Source of the DNA: Dehalococcoidia bacterium
GTDB lineage: Bacteria; Chloroflexota; Dehalococcoidia; UBA3495
Direction of reading: 5' to 3'
DNA length: 14,248 bases
Assembly: GCA_002730485.1 (NCBI GenBank)
Contig: PCAH01000187.1
Location: forward strand, 1-14,248
This document shows, in pieces, positions 1-6,667 of the stretch. Position 1 is the stretch's first letter. Each line of letters starts with the position of its first letter. The position numbers were made by a program, and so were the translations under genes. The notes under the pieces are model-generated. The model was not told the origin of the DNA and did not search any database. It saw only the letters and a list, made by a program, of their open reading frames with translations.

Positions 1-1599
1 ACCGACTCCCTCTCTCAGAAAGTCTCCTATGTATTCCGGAATCAGTTCTACAACAAGCTCCAGCATCTGAGTTTCGCCTACCACGATAAAGAACACACCG
101 GCGACCTCATGTCCAAGGCCACTGCCGACGTTGAAGCGGTGCGCCGTTTCGTCAACATGGGGTTGGTCCGCGCGCTGGAGGTCCTCGTCCGCCTGATTGC
201 CCTGCTCCTGATTCTGAACTTGATGAACTGGGAGCTCACCCTCTTAAGCCTGATCTTTGTACCGTTCATCGTAATCAGGTCATCCATGGTCATGGGACGA
301 CTGCGGCGCATGTGGCTGCAGGTTCAAGAGCGGATGGGTGAAGCCGTCACCATCCTCCAAGAGAACCTGGTTGGCATCCACGTGGTGAAGGCATTTGCCT
401 CCGAGGAATACGAGAAGGACAAGTTCGCCAAGAAAGCCACAGAACTCAGGGAAGAATATTTCCGGTCGGAGCGGTTACAGGGCACCAACAGCGCCTGGAT
501 GACATTGTTCTTCACCGCCGGCCTTGGCATCATCCTCTGGTACGGCGGCTGGGAGGTCATCCGGGGAGACATGACTGCCGGTGAGCTGACCAAATTCATC
601 CTTTATCTGAACCAGTTGACCTTCCCCATCCGGATGTCTTCGTTCATCATCAACGCATTCTCCAGGGCCATATCCTCTGGTGGACGGCTCTTTGAGGTGC
701 TGGACGCTGATTCCCCGGTGTTGGAGAAGCCCAGCGCCATGGTCTTGGAAAAGGCCACGGGGAACGTCGAGTTCAACGACGTCTCATTCTCCTATGCGAA
801 CCGGGTACCGGCATTGCAACACGTCAGCATGTCGGCCAAGCCAGACCAGATAACCGCAATATTGGGCGCGCCCGGCAGCGGCAAGAGCACCATCGTCAAC
901 CTACTGCCAAGATTCTATGACGTTGGCGAGGGCAGCATCACCATCGACGGGCACGATATCCGTGACCTGACACTGAACTCACTCCGTATCAATGTGGGTA
1001 TCGTCCAGCAGGACGTATTTCTGTTCAGCGCAACCATCCATGACAACATCGCCTACGGGAAGAAGGACGCCACCAGGGAGGAGGTCATCCAAGCGGCCAA
1101 GGTGGCCCAACTTCATGACCATATCGATTCACTGGAAGATGGCTATGACACCTGGGTGGGAGAACGCGGTTCAACTCTGTCTGGCGGACAACGTCAACGG
1201 CTGTCCATTGCCCGAAGCATCCTAACCGACCCGCCGGTATTGATCCTGGACGACTCCACATCCAGCGTGGACGTTCAGACCGAGCGAATGATCCATCAGG
1301 CGATGATCAACGTGATGAAGAACCGGACAACGTTCGTCATCGCCCACAGACTCAGCACCGTCCGGGAAGCTGACCTGATCATCGTCTTGAAAGACGGCCA
1401 GATCGTGGAGCAGGGCACCCATGAAGGCCTGCTGGCCCAGAACGGCATATACCGAGAGATTTACGACCTGCAACTACAACCCCAAGAGGAGATGTTGCTG
1501 GACGCGCCCATAATCAACCCCGTTGATGAAGTAACTGCAAATGAGACACTCGGCGGCGGAAGCCCCCGGCGTGCCACTGACCTGGGAGGAGACAACTGA
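1..1599 (+). CDS. ABC exporter half-transporter, subunit 1 (5' end missing)
   Basis: The open frame runs in from the window edge, so the start lies upstream; 532 residues are visible and roughly 80-100 N-terminal ones are probably missing. The first half is an exporter-type transmembrane domain (hydrophobic segments around residues 55-85 and 165-220). The second half is a nucleotide-binding domain: Walker A GAPGSGKST at residues 289-297, Q-loop IVQQD, canonical signature LSGGQ at 393-397, Walker B ILDD ending at 418, and H-loop IAHRLSTV. The residue after the Walker B aspartate is Asp, where active ATPases have the catalytic Glu. This marks it as the degenerate-site partner of a heterodimer (BmrCD, TM287/288 type). 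It overlaps the next gene, which has the complementary defect. Substrate cannot be read from sequence; multidrug, lipid or peptide export are all possible. It should act in the cytoplasmic membrane. Confidence 0.93.
   Translation, partial: TDSLSQKVSYVFRNQFYNKLQHLSFAYHDKEHTGDLMSKATADVEAVRRFVNMGLVRALEVLVRLIALLLILNLMNWELTLLSLIFVPFIVIRSSMVMGRLRRMWLQVQERMGEAVTILQENLVGIHVVKAFASEEYEKDKFAKKATELREEYFRSERLQGTNSAWMTLFFTAGLGIILWYGGWEVIRGDMTAGELTKFILYLNQLTFPIRMSSFIINAFSRAISSGGRLFEVLDADSPVLEKPSAMVLEKATGNVEFNDVSFSYANRVPALQHVSMSAKPDQITAILGAPGSGKSTIVNLLPRFYDVGEGSITIDGHDIRDLTLNSLRINVGIVQQDVFLFSATIHDNIAYGKKDATREEVIQAAKVAQLHDHIDSLEDGYDTWVGERGSTLSGGQRQRLSIARSILTDPPVLILDDSTSSVDVQTERMIHQAMINVMKNRTTFVIAHRLSTVREADLIIVLKDGQIVEQGTHEGLLAQNGIYREIYDLQLQPQEEMLLDAPIINPVDEVTANETLGGGSPRRATDLGGDN
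1585..1590 (+). promoter_or_regulatory. Ribosome-binding site for ABC exporter subunit 2
   Basis: GGAGGA lies 8 nt before the ATG at 1599, inside the last codons of the upstream gene. The TGA stop of gene 1 (1597-1599) overlaps the ATG of gene 2 (1599-1601), which suggests translational coupling. Confidence 0.75.
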
Positions 1600-3524
1600 T
1601 GAGGGCTTCAGGACCAGGAGGCGGAGTCGGCGGAATGATGGGCGGCATGAAGGGGCTGGGCTCCAGCGGCATGCGCACCGCCAACGAAGATAACCTAAGC
1701 GACGACTCGATCGCCGGTTCAGCTTACGACCATAAGGTGGTCGTGCGGTTGATGACCTACATCTGGCCATACAAACGCGACGCCCTGATCGCCATCATCG
1801 CCGTGCTCATCTACACCCTTGGAAACGTGTTAGTTCCCTGGCTGATGATGGTAGGCATCATCTGGGCTGTCGAGCCAGGCGACGTTTCACGGTTACATAT
1901 CATCGGATTGGTTTTCGCAGGTGTGACAATCCTCCATTTTGGGGCGAACTACGTCCAATTTGTGTTCATGCCCAAGGTGGGTCAGGGGATCTTATATTCC
2001 CTGCGTACCGGCATGTTCAACCACCTCCAGGAACTCTCACCTTCTTTCTTCCACCGCACGCCGGTGGGACGAATCATGTCTCGAAGCCAGAGCGATGTGC
2101 TCCAGCTCCAAGAGACCTTTGAATTGATGATTCAGAGCTTCTCTGACGCGCTGAGCCTGTTCGGAATTATCGCATTCATGGTCTGGATCGACTGGCGGTT
2201 GGCGTTGGTCAGTATGAGCATCTTGCCAATCCTGTTCTTTGTCTTGACCTACTGGCAGAGGTTTGCCAGGCACTCGTTCATGCGGATTCGCCGGGCCATC
2301 GCAATGGTGAACGGTGAATACAACCAGAACATCACTGGCATCAGGGTCGTAGAGAGCTTCAACCGGCAGGATGCCAACATGGAGCACTTCGACGAGCTAA
2401 ATTCCGAGCACTTGAACGCCAACATGGAAGCCAGCCGGTATTCCGGAGCACTTCAGCCCTTCGTAGAGACCTTGATGGGTATCGGAATGGGATTCGGCGT
2501 GATCCTGGTCGGCGGAATCATGGTCAAGGGCGGGAACTTGGAATGGCCGGTGCTGGTCGCCTTCGCTCTATGGATTCAACGGTTTTTCGAGCCGGTGCGT
2601 CACCTGACCATGCAGTACAGCCAATTACAGCGGGCCATGGCCGCCGGAGTACGCATCTTTGAAGTGCTGGACCTGAAGCCAGAGGTGGTGGACAAGAAAG
2701 ACGCCATCACCCTGCCAGAGATCAATGGCGAGATCAAGTTCGAAGATGTGAATTTCGAATATGTGAAAGGTGTCCCAGTTCTGAAAGAGGTTAGCCTGCA
2801 CATCAAGCCCGGAGAGAACGTAGCCCTGGTGGGTTCCACCGGCGCTGGAAAGAGCACCTTGGTCACATTGATTCACCGGTTCGCCGATGTCACAAACGGC
2901 AGGATCACGGTAGACGGGCACGACATACGGGATGTCACTCGCCACTCACTGGCCAGCCAGATGAGCATGGTTTTGCAGGAGCCATACCTGTTCTCTGGAA
3001 CGGTGGCCGATAATATCCGCTACAACAATGAAAGCCTTAGTGATGATGCAGTGGTGACCGCAGCGAAAACCGTGGGAGCCCATGACTTCATCATGTCCCT
3101 GGACCTTGGCTACAACTCAATCTTAGCCGAACGAGGCATCAACCTGAGTGTTGGCCAGCGCCAACTGCTCAGCTTTGCCCGGGCAGTGGCTGGCGACCCC
3201 AGAGTCATCATCTTAGATGAGGCCACAGCGAACATCGACACACACACCGAGGTTCTCATCCAGCAAGCCTTACAGGAAGTCTTGCGCGGCCGGACCTCTA
3301 TCGTCATCGCCCACCGCCTATCCACCGTCCGCAATGCGGACAACATCGTGGTGCTGGACCAGGGCAGACTGGTTGAACAGGGCAATCATGACGAGCTGCT
3401 CGCCAAGAAGGGCGGCGTCTACGCCAGGCTCTACGCGGTTAACTACGGCCTCCCGGTGGAAGAGGTCGGGTCATCCGACCAGAGCGGCGAGTCCAACCTC
3501 ACCCCAACTCCGGCAGACGACTAA
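1599..3524 (+). CDS. ABC exporter half-transporter, subunit 2
   Basis: This is a 641-residue half-transporter. A Gly/Met-rich tail (about residues 5-25) precedes an exporter transmembrane domain (about 50-340), then a nucleotide-binding domain: Walker A GSTGAGKST at 412-420, Q-loop MVLQEP, signature LSVGQ at 516-520, Walker B VIILDE at 536-541, and H-loop IAHRLSTV. Here Walker B keeps the catalytic Glu but the signature has Val for the first Gly, the reverse of subunit 1. In a head-to-tail dimer, this Walker B pairs with the intact LSGGQ of subunit 1 to give one competent ATP site. Subunit 1's Asp and this LSVGQ form the degenerate site. The stop/start overlap and strong RBS support 1:1 synthesis. 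A terminator follows 23 nt after the stop. Export function is well supported; the substrate is unknown. Confidence 0.95.
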   Translation: MRASGPGGGVGGMMGGMKGLGSSGMRTANEDNLSDDSIAGSAYDHKVVVRLMTYIWPYKRDALIAIIAVLIYTLGNVLVPWLMMVGIIWAVEPGDVSRLHIIGLVFAGVTILHFGANYVQFVFMPKVGQGILYSLRTGMFNHLQELSPSFFHRTPVGRIMSRSQSDVLQLQETFELMIQSFSDALSLFGIIAFMVWIDWRLALVSMSILPILFFVLTYWQRFARHSFMRIRRAIAMVNGEYNQNITGIRVVESFNRQDANMEHFDELNSEHLNANMEASRYSGALQPFVETLMGIGMGFGVILVGGIMVKGGNLEWPVLVAFALWIQRFFEPVRHLTMQYSQLQRAMAAGVRIFEVLDLKPEVVDKKDAITLPEINGEIKFEDVNFEYVKGVPVLKEVSLHIKPGENVALVGSTGAGKSTLVTLIHRFADVTNGRITVDGHDIRDVTRHSLASQMSMVLQEPYLFSGTVADNIRYNNESLSDDAVVTAAKTVGAHDFIMSLDLGYNSILAERGINLSVGQRQLLSFARAVAGDPRVIILDEATANIDTHTEVLIQQALQEVLRGRTSIVIAHRLSTVRNADNIVVLDQGRLVEQGNHDELLAKKGGVYARLYAVNYGLPVEEVGSSDQSGESNLTPTPADD

Positions 3525-3546
3525 CTAAAAGATTCCGCATAAGAAT

Positions 3547-3578
3547 AAAAAAGGCCCGCTTAACAGCGGGCCTTTTTT
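3547..3578. terminator. Bidirectional intrinsic terminator
   Basis: A perfect 14-bp inverted repeat (AAAAAAGGCCCGCT / AGCGGGCCTTTTTT) surrounds a TAAC loop. The GC-rich stem is followed by a T6 run on the plus strand and, by symmetry, on the minus strand. It lies between the convergent ABC exporter subunit 2 (+) and the DsbA-like gene (-, stop at 3599), so it can end both transcripts. Confidence 0.93.
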
Positions 3579-3598
3579 ATTTGCGTACTAAACGGAGG

Positions 3599-4255
3599 TT
3601 ACTCTTCTGGAGCCGGTGGCACTCCCTCGGTTAAGAAGCGCTCCATGGCCATCTTGAAGGTGTCGTAGGGCTGGGCTCCGGTAAAGAGCAGGTTGCCAAC
3701 CAGGAAGGTCGGAATACCGCTGATACCATAGCCAAGAGCTTCTTGATACTGGGCCATTACGGTCTCGGCGTAGGTCTTCTCCTCCAGGCTCTTCACCATC
3801 TCATCGGCGTCCAAGCCAACTTCATGGGCCACCTTGTGGAGAATCTCCATCTCGCCAATGTCTTGTCGGTCCTCCCAGAACGCCTTGTAGGCGGCGTGGT
3901 GGAACTCCAAGAACTTGCCGTGTTGCTGGGCATACTCTGTGGCTTCCAGGGCATACAGGGTATTGGGCGTACGCTTGGACGGCTTCATGATCAGACCGGC
4001 ATCCTTCGCCTGGCCGCGTAACGGCTCGGACAACTCGTCTTCGGTCTCACCGGGGCGCTGGGGTCGTTCTCGGCCCTCTTTGGGGGTGTCCGGGCGCAGC
4101 AGATAGGCCCGGCCTTGAACCGCTATCTCATACTCGTTGGCCAACTTGTCGACTCTCTCCAGGCCGACGTAGCACCAAGGTCAAATGTAGTCGTACCAAA
4201 CCGCGATATTTACCGGCTCGTTGTCCTGTTTGGTGGTCTGAGTCTCTTCCGCCAT
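3599..4255 (-). CDS. DsbA/FrnE-like oxidoreductase, probable selenoprotein (Sec25, UPWC active site)
   Basis: Read from the ATG at 4255 (GGAGGG 5 nt upstream), the frame gives 218 residues if the single in-frame TGA (codon 25) is decoded as selenocysteine. The N-terminus is a thioredoxin-fold strand, VNIAVWYDYI, followed by U-P-W-C-Y-V-G-L. The DsbA/FrnE family has C-P-W-C-Y-x-G here, so the TGA replaces the nucleophilic first cysteine by a single-base change from TGC or TGT. The rest is intact: an alpha-helical insert (about residues 75-160) and the cis-proline loop SGIPTFLV with Pro182. No signal peptide is visible, so a cytoplasmic disulfide or peroxide-linked redox role is likely. A stem-loop with a GGAG loop follows the TGA at bacterial SECIS distance. 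Starting at the in-frame TTG at 4144 would discard the active site. The alternative, a nonsense mutation or sequencing error, is less likely given the exact position. The gene lies 116 nt downstream of a HAD gene on the same strand. Confidence 0.87.
4148..4168 (-). promoter_or_regulatory. Candidate bacterial SECIS stem-loop
   Basis: On the minus strand GTCGGCCT pairs with AGAGTCGAC around a GGAG loop: G-C, U-A, C-G, G-C, G.U and C-G, then a bulged A, then C-G and U-A. The loop begins 21 nt after the UGA and opens with GG. Bacterial SECIS elements typically have a short stem with a G in the first two loop positions and an apical loop about 16-37 nt after the UGA, so this fits; SelB recognition is inferred. 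The element also encodes V30-D36, so it is under protein constraint too. Confidence 0.7.
4181..4183 (-). other. In-frame UGA codon, probable selenocysteine
   Basis: The TGA (plus-strand TCA) is codon 25 of the frame that begins at 4255. The flanking residues Y-D-Y-I before it and P-W-C-Y-V-G after it are the DsbA/FrnE active-site context, so the codon occupies the first Cys of CxxC. The next base is C, a context in which UGA termination is comparatively inefficient. Confidence 0.85.
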
Positions 4256-4259
4256 CTGG

Positions 4260-4265
4260 GCCCTC
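4260..4265 (-). promoter_or_regulatory. Ribosome-binding site supporting the 4255 start of the selenoprotein gene
   Basis: The minus strand reads GCGGAGGGCCCAG then ATG. The GGAGGG core is 5 nt from the ATG at 4255. No comparable site precedes the TTG at 4144, which supports the long form that includes the UGA. Confidence 0.7.
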
Positions 4266-4277
4266 CGCTATGAAATT

Positions 4278-4321
4278 GGCAATTGCCGACGCCGACTGGA
4301 GTTGATTAGGTACAGGGTACC
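4278..4321. promoter_or_regulatory. Small palindromes upstream of the selenoprotein gene
   Basis: The 116-bp gap 4256-4371 holds a perfect 10-bp palindrome GGCAATTGCC (4278-4287) and an interrupted one, GGTAC-AGG-GTACC (4309-4321), both upstream of the RBS on the minus strand. They could be operators, but short palindromes occur by chance and no convincing -35/-10 pair was found here. Confidence 0.2.
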
Positions 4322-4371
4322 ATCTACCTGGTAAAAGCCACCACAGGGAACACCGCTCAGAAAGGGGATAC

Positions 4372-5079
4372 CTAGGCCAGATCTTCCAGAACCTTGGTCA
4401 GCTCAGATAGGCTGGAGATGGTCAAACAGTCTTCAGACTCTGGGGTATGTCCGGTTCGGTCTATAAGTACCGCTTTCATACCAACTCCCTCTGCGCCCAT
4501 AACGTCGGAACGGACCTGGTCACCAACGTGGAGGATCTCGTTGGGTGCGGCCCCAACCTTCTCTGCGGCGGCCATGAAGATTGGCGGATGAGGCTTTTCT
4601 ATGCCAACTTCTTCCGACCCAACGGCAAAATCAAGATACGGGGCCAGACCAACCCGCTGGCAGAGTTCCCCCAGGTCCCGGCGCAGATTGGTGATTATCC
4701 CAACCTGATACCCGGATTCCCGCAATTGCTCCAGAGCAGGCACCGAATCGTGGAACGGGACGAAATCCTTTGGCACTGACATCGCCATCTTCCAGACACG
4801 TGTCGCCAGGTCCATCGATACCGGGATACCGGCCGTTTCCAATATCAATTGCTCGTAGCGGCCAAAGAACTCCAGGCGTTCTTCATCGCTACGTTTGGAG
4901 AGGGGCCGGTCTTCGTTTTCGCGGTTGAAGAGCACATCAGCTACAGCGTAACCGCGGGTGATATCGTCTTCCTGTACGGTTAGGCCAAGTTCGTGACAGG
5001 CTGCCTGTTGTATCTCTTCCAAGGGAGGCCAGAACCTGACCAGGGTGTTGTAAAAGTCAAAGGATACCGCTTTGATCAT
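4372..5079 (-). CDS. HAD-superfamily hydrolase (haloacid dehalogenase-like)
   Basis: The 235-residue protein has the four HAD motifs in order: motif I FDFYNTLV with nucleophile Asp8 and Thr12; motif II IITN with Thr130; motif III EKPHPPIF with Lys162; motif IV GDQVRSD with Asp187 and Asp192. A helical cap domain lies between motifs I and II (about 17-105), as in subclass I. The residue two after the nucleophile is Tyr10, not the Asp general acid of HAD phosphatases; DxY is the pattern of haloacid dehalogenases, so the reaction is uncertain. The ATG at 5079 is chosen because motif I follows at once. An upstream in-frame TTG at 5145 would add 22 unremarkable residues; neither start has a clear RBS. 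It is co-directional with the downstream selenoprotein gene, but no functional link is evident. Confidence 0.88.
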   Translation of the reverse strand: MIKAVSFDFYNTLVRFWPPLEEIQQAACHELGLTVQEDDITRGYAVADVLFNRENEDRPLSKRSDEERLEFFGRYEQLILETAGIPVSMDLATRVWKMAMSVPKDFVPFHDSVPALEQLRESGYQVGIITNLRRDLGELCQRVGLAPYLDFAVGSEEVGIEKPHPPIFMAAAEKVGAAPNEILHVGDQVRSDVMGAEGVGMKAVLIDRTGHTPESEDCLTISSLSELTKVLEDLA

Positions 5080-5190
5080 GAGCACGCCAATTGAACAGAA
5101 TCTTGGGCCGCCGTGGGCCAGCAAGAGATGCTCAACCGGTCCCAAACGGCGGGTAATCGAGCCTATACGAAGTCAGGCTGGAGTCTGGGC

Positions 5191-5199
5191 ATTCTAGCA
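5191..5199 (-). promoter_or_regulatory. Candidate extended -10 promoter for the HAD hydrolase
   Basis: The minus strand reads TGCTAGAAT, a TGn plus TAGAAT (5 of 6 to TATAAT). A -35 at 17 nt is poor (TTCCCA). Transcription would begin near 5184, about 105 nt before the ATG at 5079. Confidence 0.3.
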
Positions 5200-5276
5200 T
5201 AAGCCCAGTTTGATGGGAATCGAATCTGACCGTGGGAGATCGATACTGCAGGCATCATTCTATCTATTCTTATAGC

Positions 5277-5282
5277 TAGAAT
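5277..5282 (+). promoter_or_regulatory. Candidate -10 for rpiB
   Basis: TAGAAT matches TATAAT at 5 of 6 positions and lies 103 nt before the rpiB ATG. No good -35 stands 16-18 nt upstream (ATCATT at 5254), so support is weak. Confidence 0.25.
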
Positions 5283-5385
5283 ATTCGGGATATCAGGCAC
5301 GGAAAACCGCCGTCGGCCTTGCGTGAGTCGAGCCCAGTGCGTATGCTTGGGTAACTTTCCGAGGGCGTAAATCAGGGGGAAATCG

Positions 5386-5841
5386 ATGAAAGTCGCCGTT
5401 GGCGCGGACCATGCCGGTTTTGATCTCAAGGGCGAAATCGTCGCCTGGCTGAAGTCCCAAGGACATCAGGTCAGCGACGTTGGAGCCCACACGATGGACC
5501 CCGACGACGACTATCCAGATTTCGCTGTAGCAGTGGCTGATTCTGTTCTAGCCGGAGACACGGAAAGGGGTGTTGTGGTCTGCGGCAGCGGGGTCGGAGC
5601 CAGCATCACCGCCAACAAGGTAAAGGGCATCAGGGCTTGCCTATGCCACGATTCCTACACGGCCCGCCAGGGTGTGGAACACGACAACATGAATGTCATC
5701 TGCATCGGCGGCAGGGTCATCGGCATAGAGTTGACCAAGGTAGTCCTAGAAGCTTTCTTGGGTGCCAATTTCATCAAGGAAGAACGGTTCCAACGCCGCT
5801 TGGACAAACTGATCCAGGTAGAGCAGAACGGGCGAACCTAG
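5386..5841 (+). CDS. rpiB: Ribose-5-phosphate isomerase B
   Basis: The 151-residue protein has the normal length for the RpiB/LacA/LacB family. It interconverts ribose 5-phosphate and ribulose 5-phosphate in the non-oxidative pentose phosphate pathway in the cytoplasm. The N-terminal ADHAGF loop (7-12), VCGSGVGAS with Cys66, ANKVKGIRA (76-84) and HDNMN with His99 are all visible. Cys66 and His99 match the numbering of the catalytic Cys and His of E. coli RpiB. The G-S-G-V-G-A loop is an RpiB-like phosphate/anion-hole loop, so RpiB is preferred to the galactose-6-phosphate isomerase subunits, which would come as a LacA/LacB pair. The ATG at 5386 follows AGGGGGAA at 8-nt spacing. It converges with otsB, only 17 nt separating their stops. 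Confidence 0.95.
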   Translation: MKVAVGADHAGFDLKGEIVAWLKSQGHQVSDVGAHTMDPDDDYPDFAVAVADSVLAGDTERGVVVCGSGVGASITANKVKGIRACLCHDSYTARQGVEHDNMNVICIGGRVIGIELTKVVLEAFLGANFIKEERFQRRLDKLIQVEQNGRT

Positions 5842-5858
5842 CCCTGTGTCCGGCCCTT

Positions 5859-6641
5859 CTATAGCTGGGCCAAAAGAGCAAGCGCCTGACCTACTTCAGC
5901 GGGCGACTCCAGTTGATGTAATGCCACAGTGTTCTGCCGGGTCCCTCCGATATATACCGCGATCCCTCCAGCGCTCTGCACCGCAACGAAACCTTCTTCG
6001 TCCGTCTCATCATCACCGAAATATACCGGCAGTGGATTGTCGCCGCAATTCCGGTGTATCTGCTCGATGGCCTTTCCCTTTCCCCAGTCGATGTTGGGCC
6101 TGACTTCCACCACCTTCTTGCCTCGGGTGATCTTCATCTGTCCGGTATCTACATAGGGTTTCACGGTGGAAACTACAGTGGCATCCACTTGCGCGCTGTA
6201 CGAGTCGGGAGTGCTTCTGAAATGAACGGTCAGTGTCAGCCGCTTGTTGTCCACGAGTATTCTGGGCACCGCTGCCAATTCTTGCTCCAGCTTTCCGGCG
6301 ACTTCCACCAACGAATCCACAAACGCCGGAGCTTCCGGATGCACAAAATCCATCCCCGATCCGCTGATCTCCAGGCCGTGATTACCTGCATATACCAATC
6401 CTGGTATGGCCACCAACGACTCCAAGTCAGCCAGCCCCCGACCACTGACAACACCTACCACGAACCGATCCATACCGGCGAGTGATGAGAGAAGCCGACG
6501 TGTTTCATCGGAGAGTATCGCAATCTCGGGGCGGGCGACGATCGGCGTCAGTGTACCGTCATAGTCGAAGAGCAACAGGACCCGCTCTGAGGCCGCTAGC
6601 TTGCGGCTCACAGACGGCCAAACATTTAACAGGTGCGGCAT
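5859..6641 (-). CDS. otsB: Trehalose-6-phosphate phosphatase
   Basis: The 260-residue HAD-superfamily phosphatase has motif I FDYDGTL with Asp26 and Asp28, motif II VVSGRG (65-69), the trehalose-phosphatase motif GNHGLE (86-91), a lysine-bearing GKGKAI (187-192), and motif IV GDDETDEEGF (209-218). It removes phosphate from trehalose 6-phosphate to give trehalose in the cytoplasm. The ATG at 6641 lies 26 nt after the otsA stop on the same strand, so the two form an operon in pathway order. No clear RBS is seen before this ATG, and translation may depend on coupling to otsA. Its 3' end nearly meets rpiB on the other strand. Identification as OtsB is secure from the motifs and the neighbour. Confidence 0.95.
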   Translation of the reverse strand: MPHLLNVWPSVSRKLAASERVLLLFDYDGTLTPIVARPEIAILSDETRRLLSSLAGMDRFVVGVVSGRGLADLESLVAIPGLVYAGNHGLEISGSGMDFVHPEAPAFVDSLVEVAGKLEQELAAVPRILVDNKRLTLTVHFRSTPDSYSAQVDATVVSTVKPYVDTGQMKITRGKKVVEVRPNIDWGKGKAIEQIHRNCGDNPLPVYFGDDETDEEGFVAVQSAGGIAVYIGGTRQNTVALHQLESPAEVGQALALLAQL

Positions 6642-6667
6642 GGGTTCAGGCTACCAGATGATCGGTG

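Larger units (their letters stand above)
5191..5282. repeat. Inverted repeat in the HAD/rpiB divergent intergenic region
   Basis: ATTCTAGCATAAG (5191-5203) and CTTATAGCTAGAAT (5269-5282) are reverse complements except for one extra A. Each arm carries a TAGAAT -10-like hexamer pointing outward, toward HAD (-) and rpiB (+). This may mark mirror-image promoters or a regulator site. The rest of 5146-5385 holds no gene or terminator that I can support. Confidence 0.4.

Noticed and set aside
3599..4144. Short 181-residue form of the DsbA-like protein from a TTG start
   Set aside because: It has no RBS and lacks the first fold strand and the CxxC/UxxC active site. The longer reading through the TGA from 4255 explains all of these.
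5163..5490. Minus-strand open frames in the HAD/rpiB gap
   Set aside because: They begin inside rpiB, have no RBS or recognisable motif, and would overlap a promoter region. They are antisense shadows.
5852..5871. GGCCC/GGGCC hairpin between rpiB and otsB as a terminator
   Set aside because: The stem is only 5 bp with a 10-nt loop, there is no T run on either strand, and it overlaps the otsB stop codon.
6054..6485. 143-residue plus-strand open frame opposite otsB
   Set aside because: otsB on the minus strand carries every family motif across the same span. The plus-strand reading has no recognisable domain or RBS.
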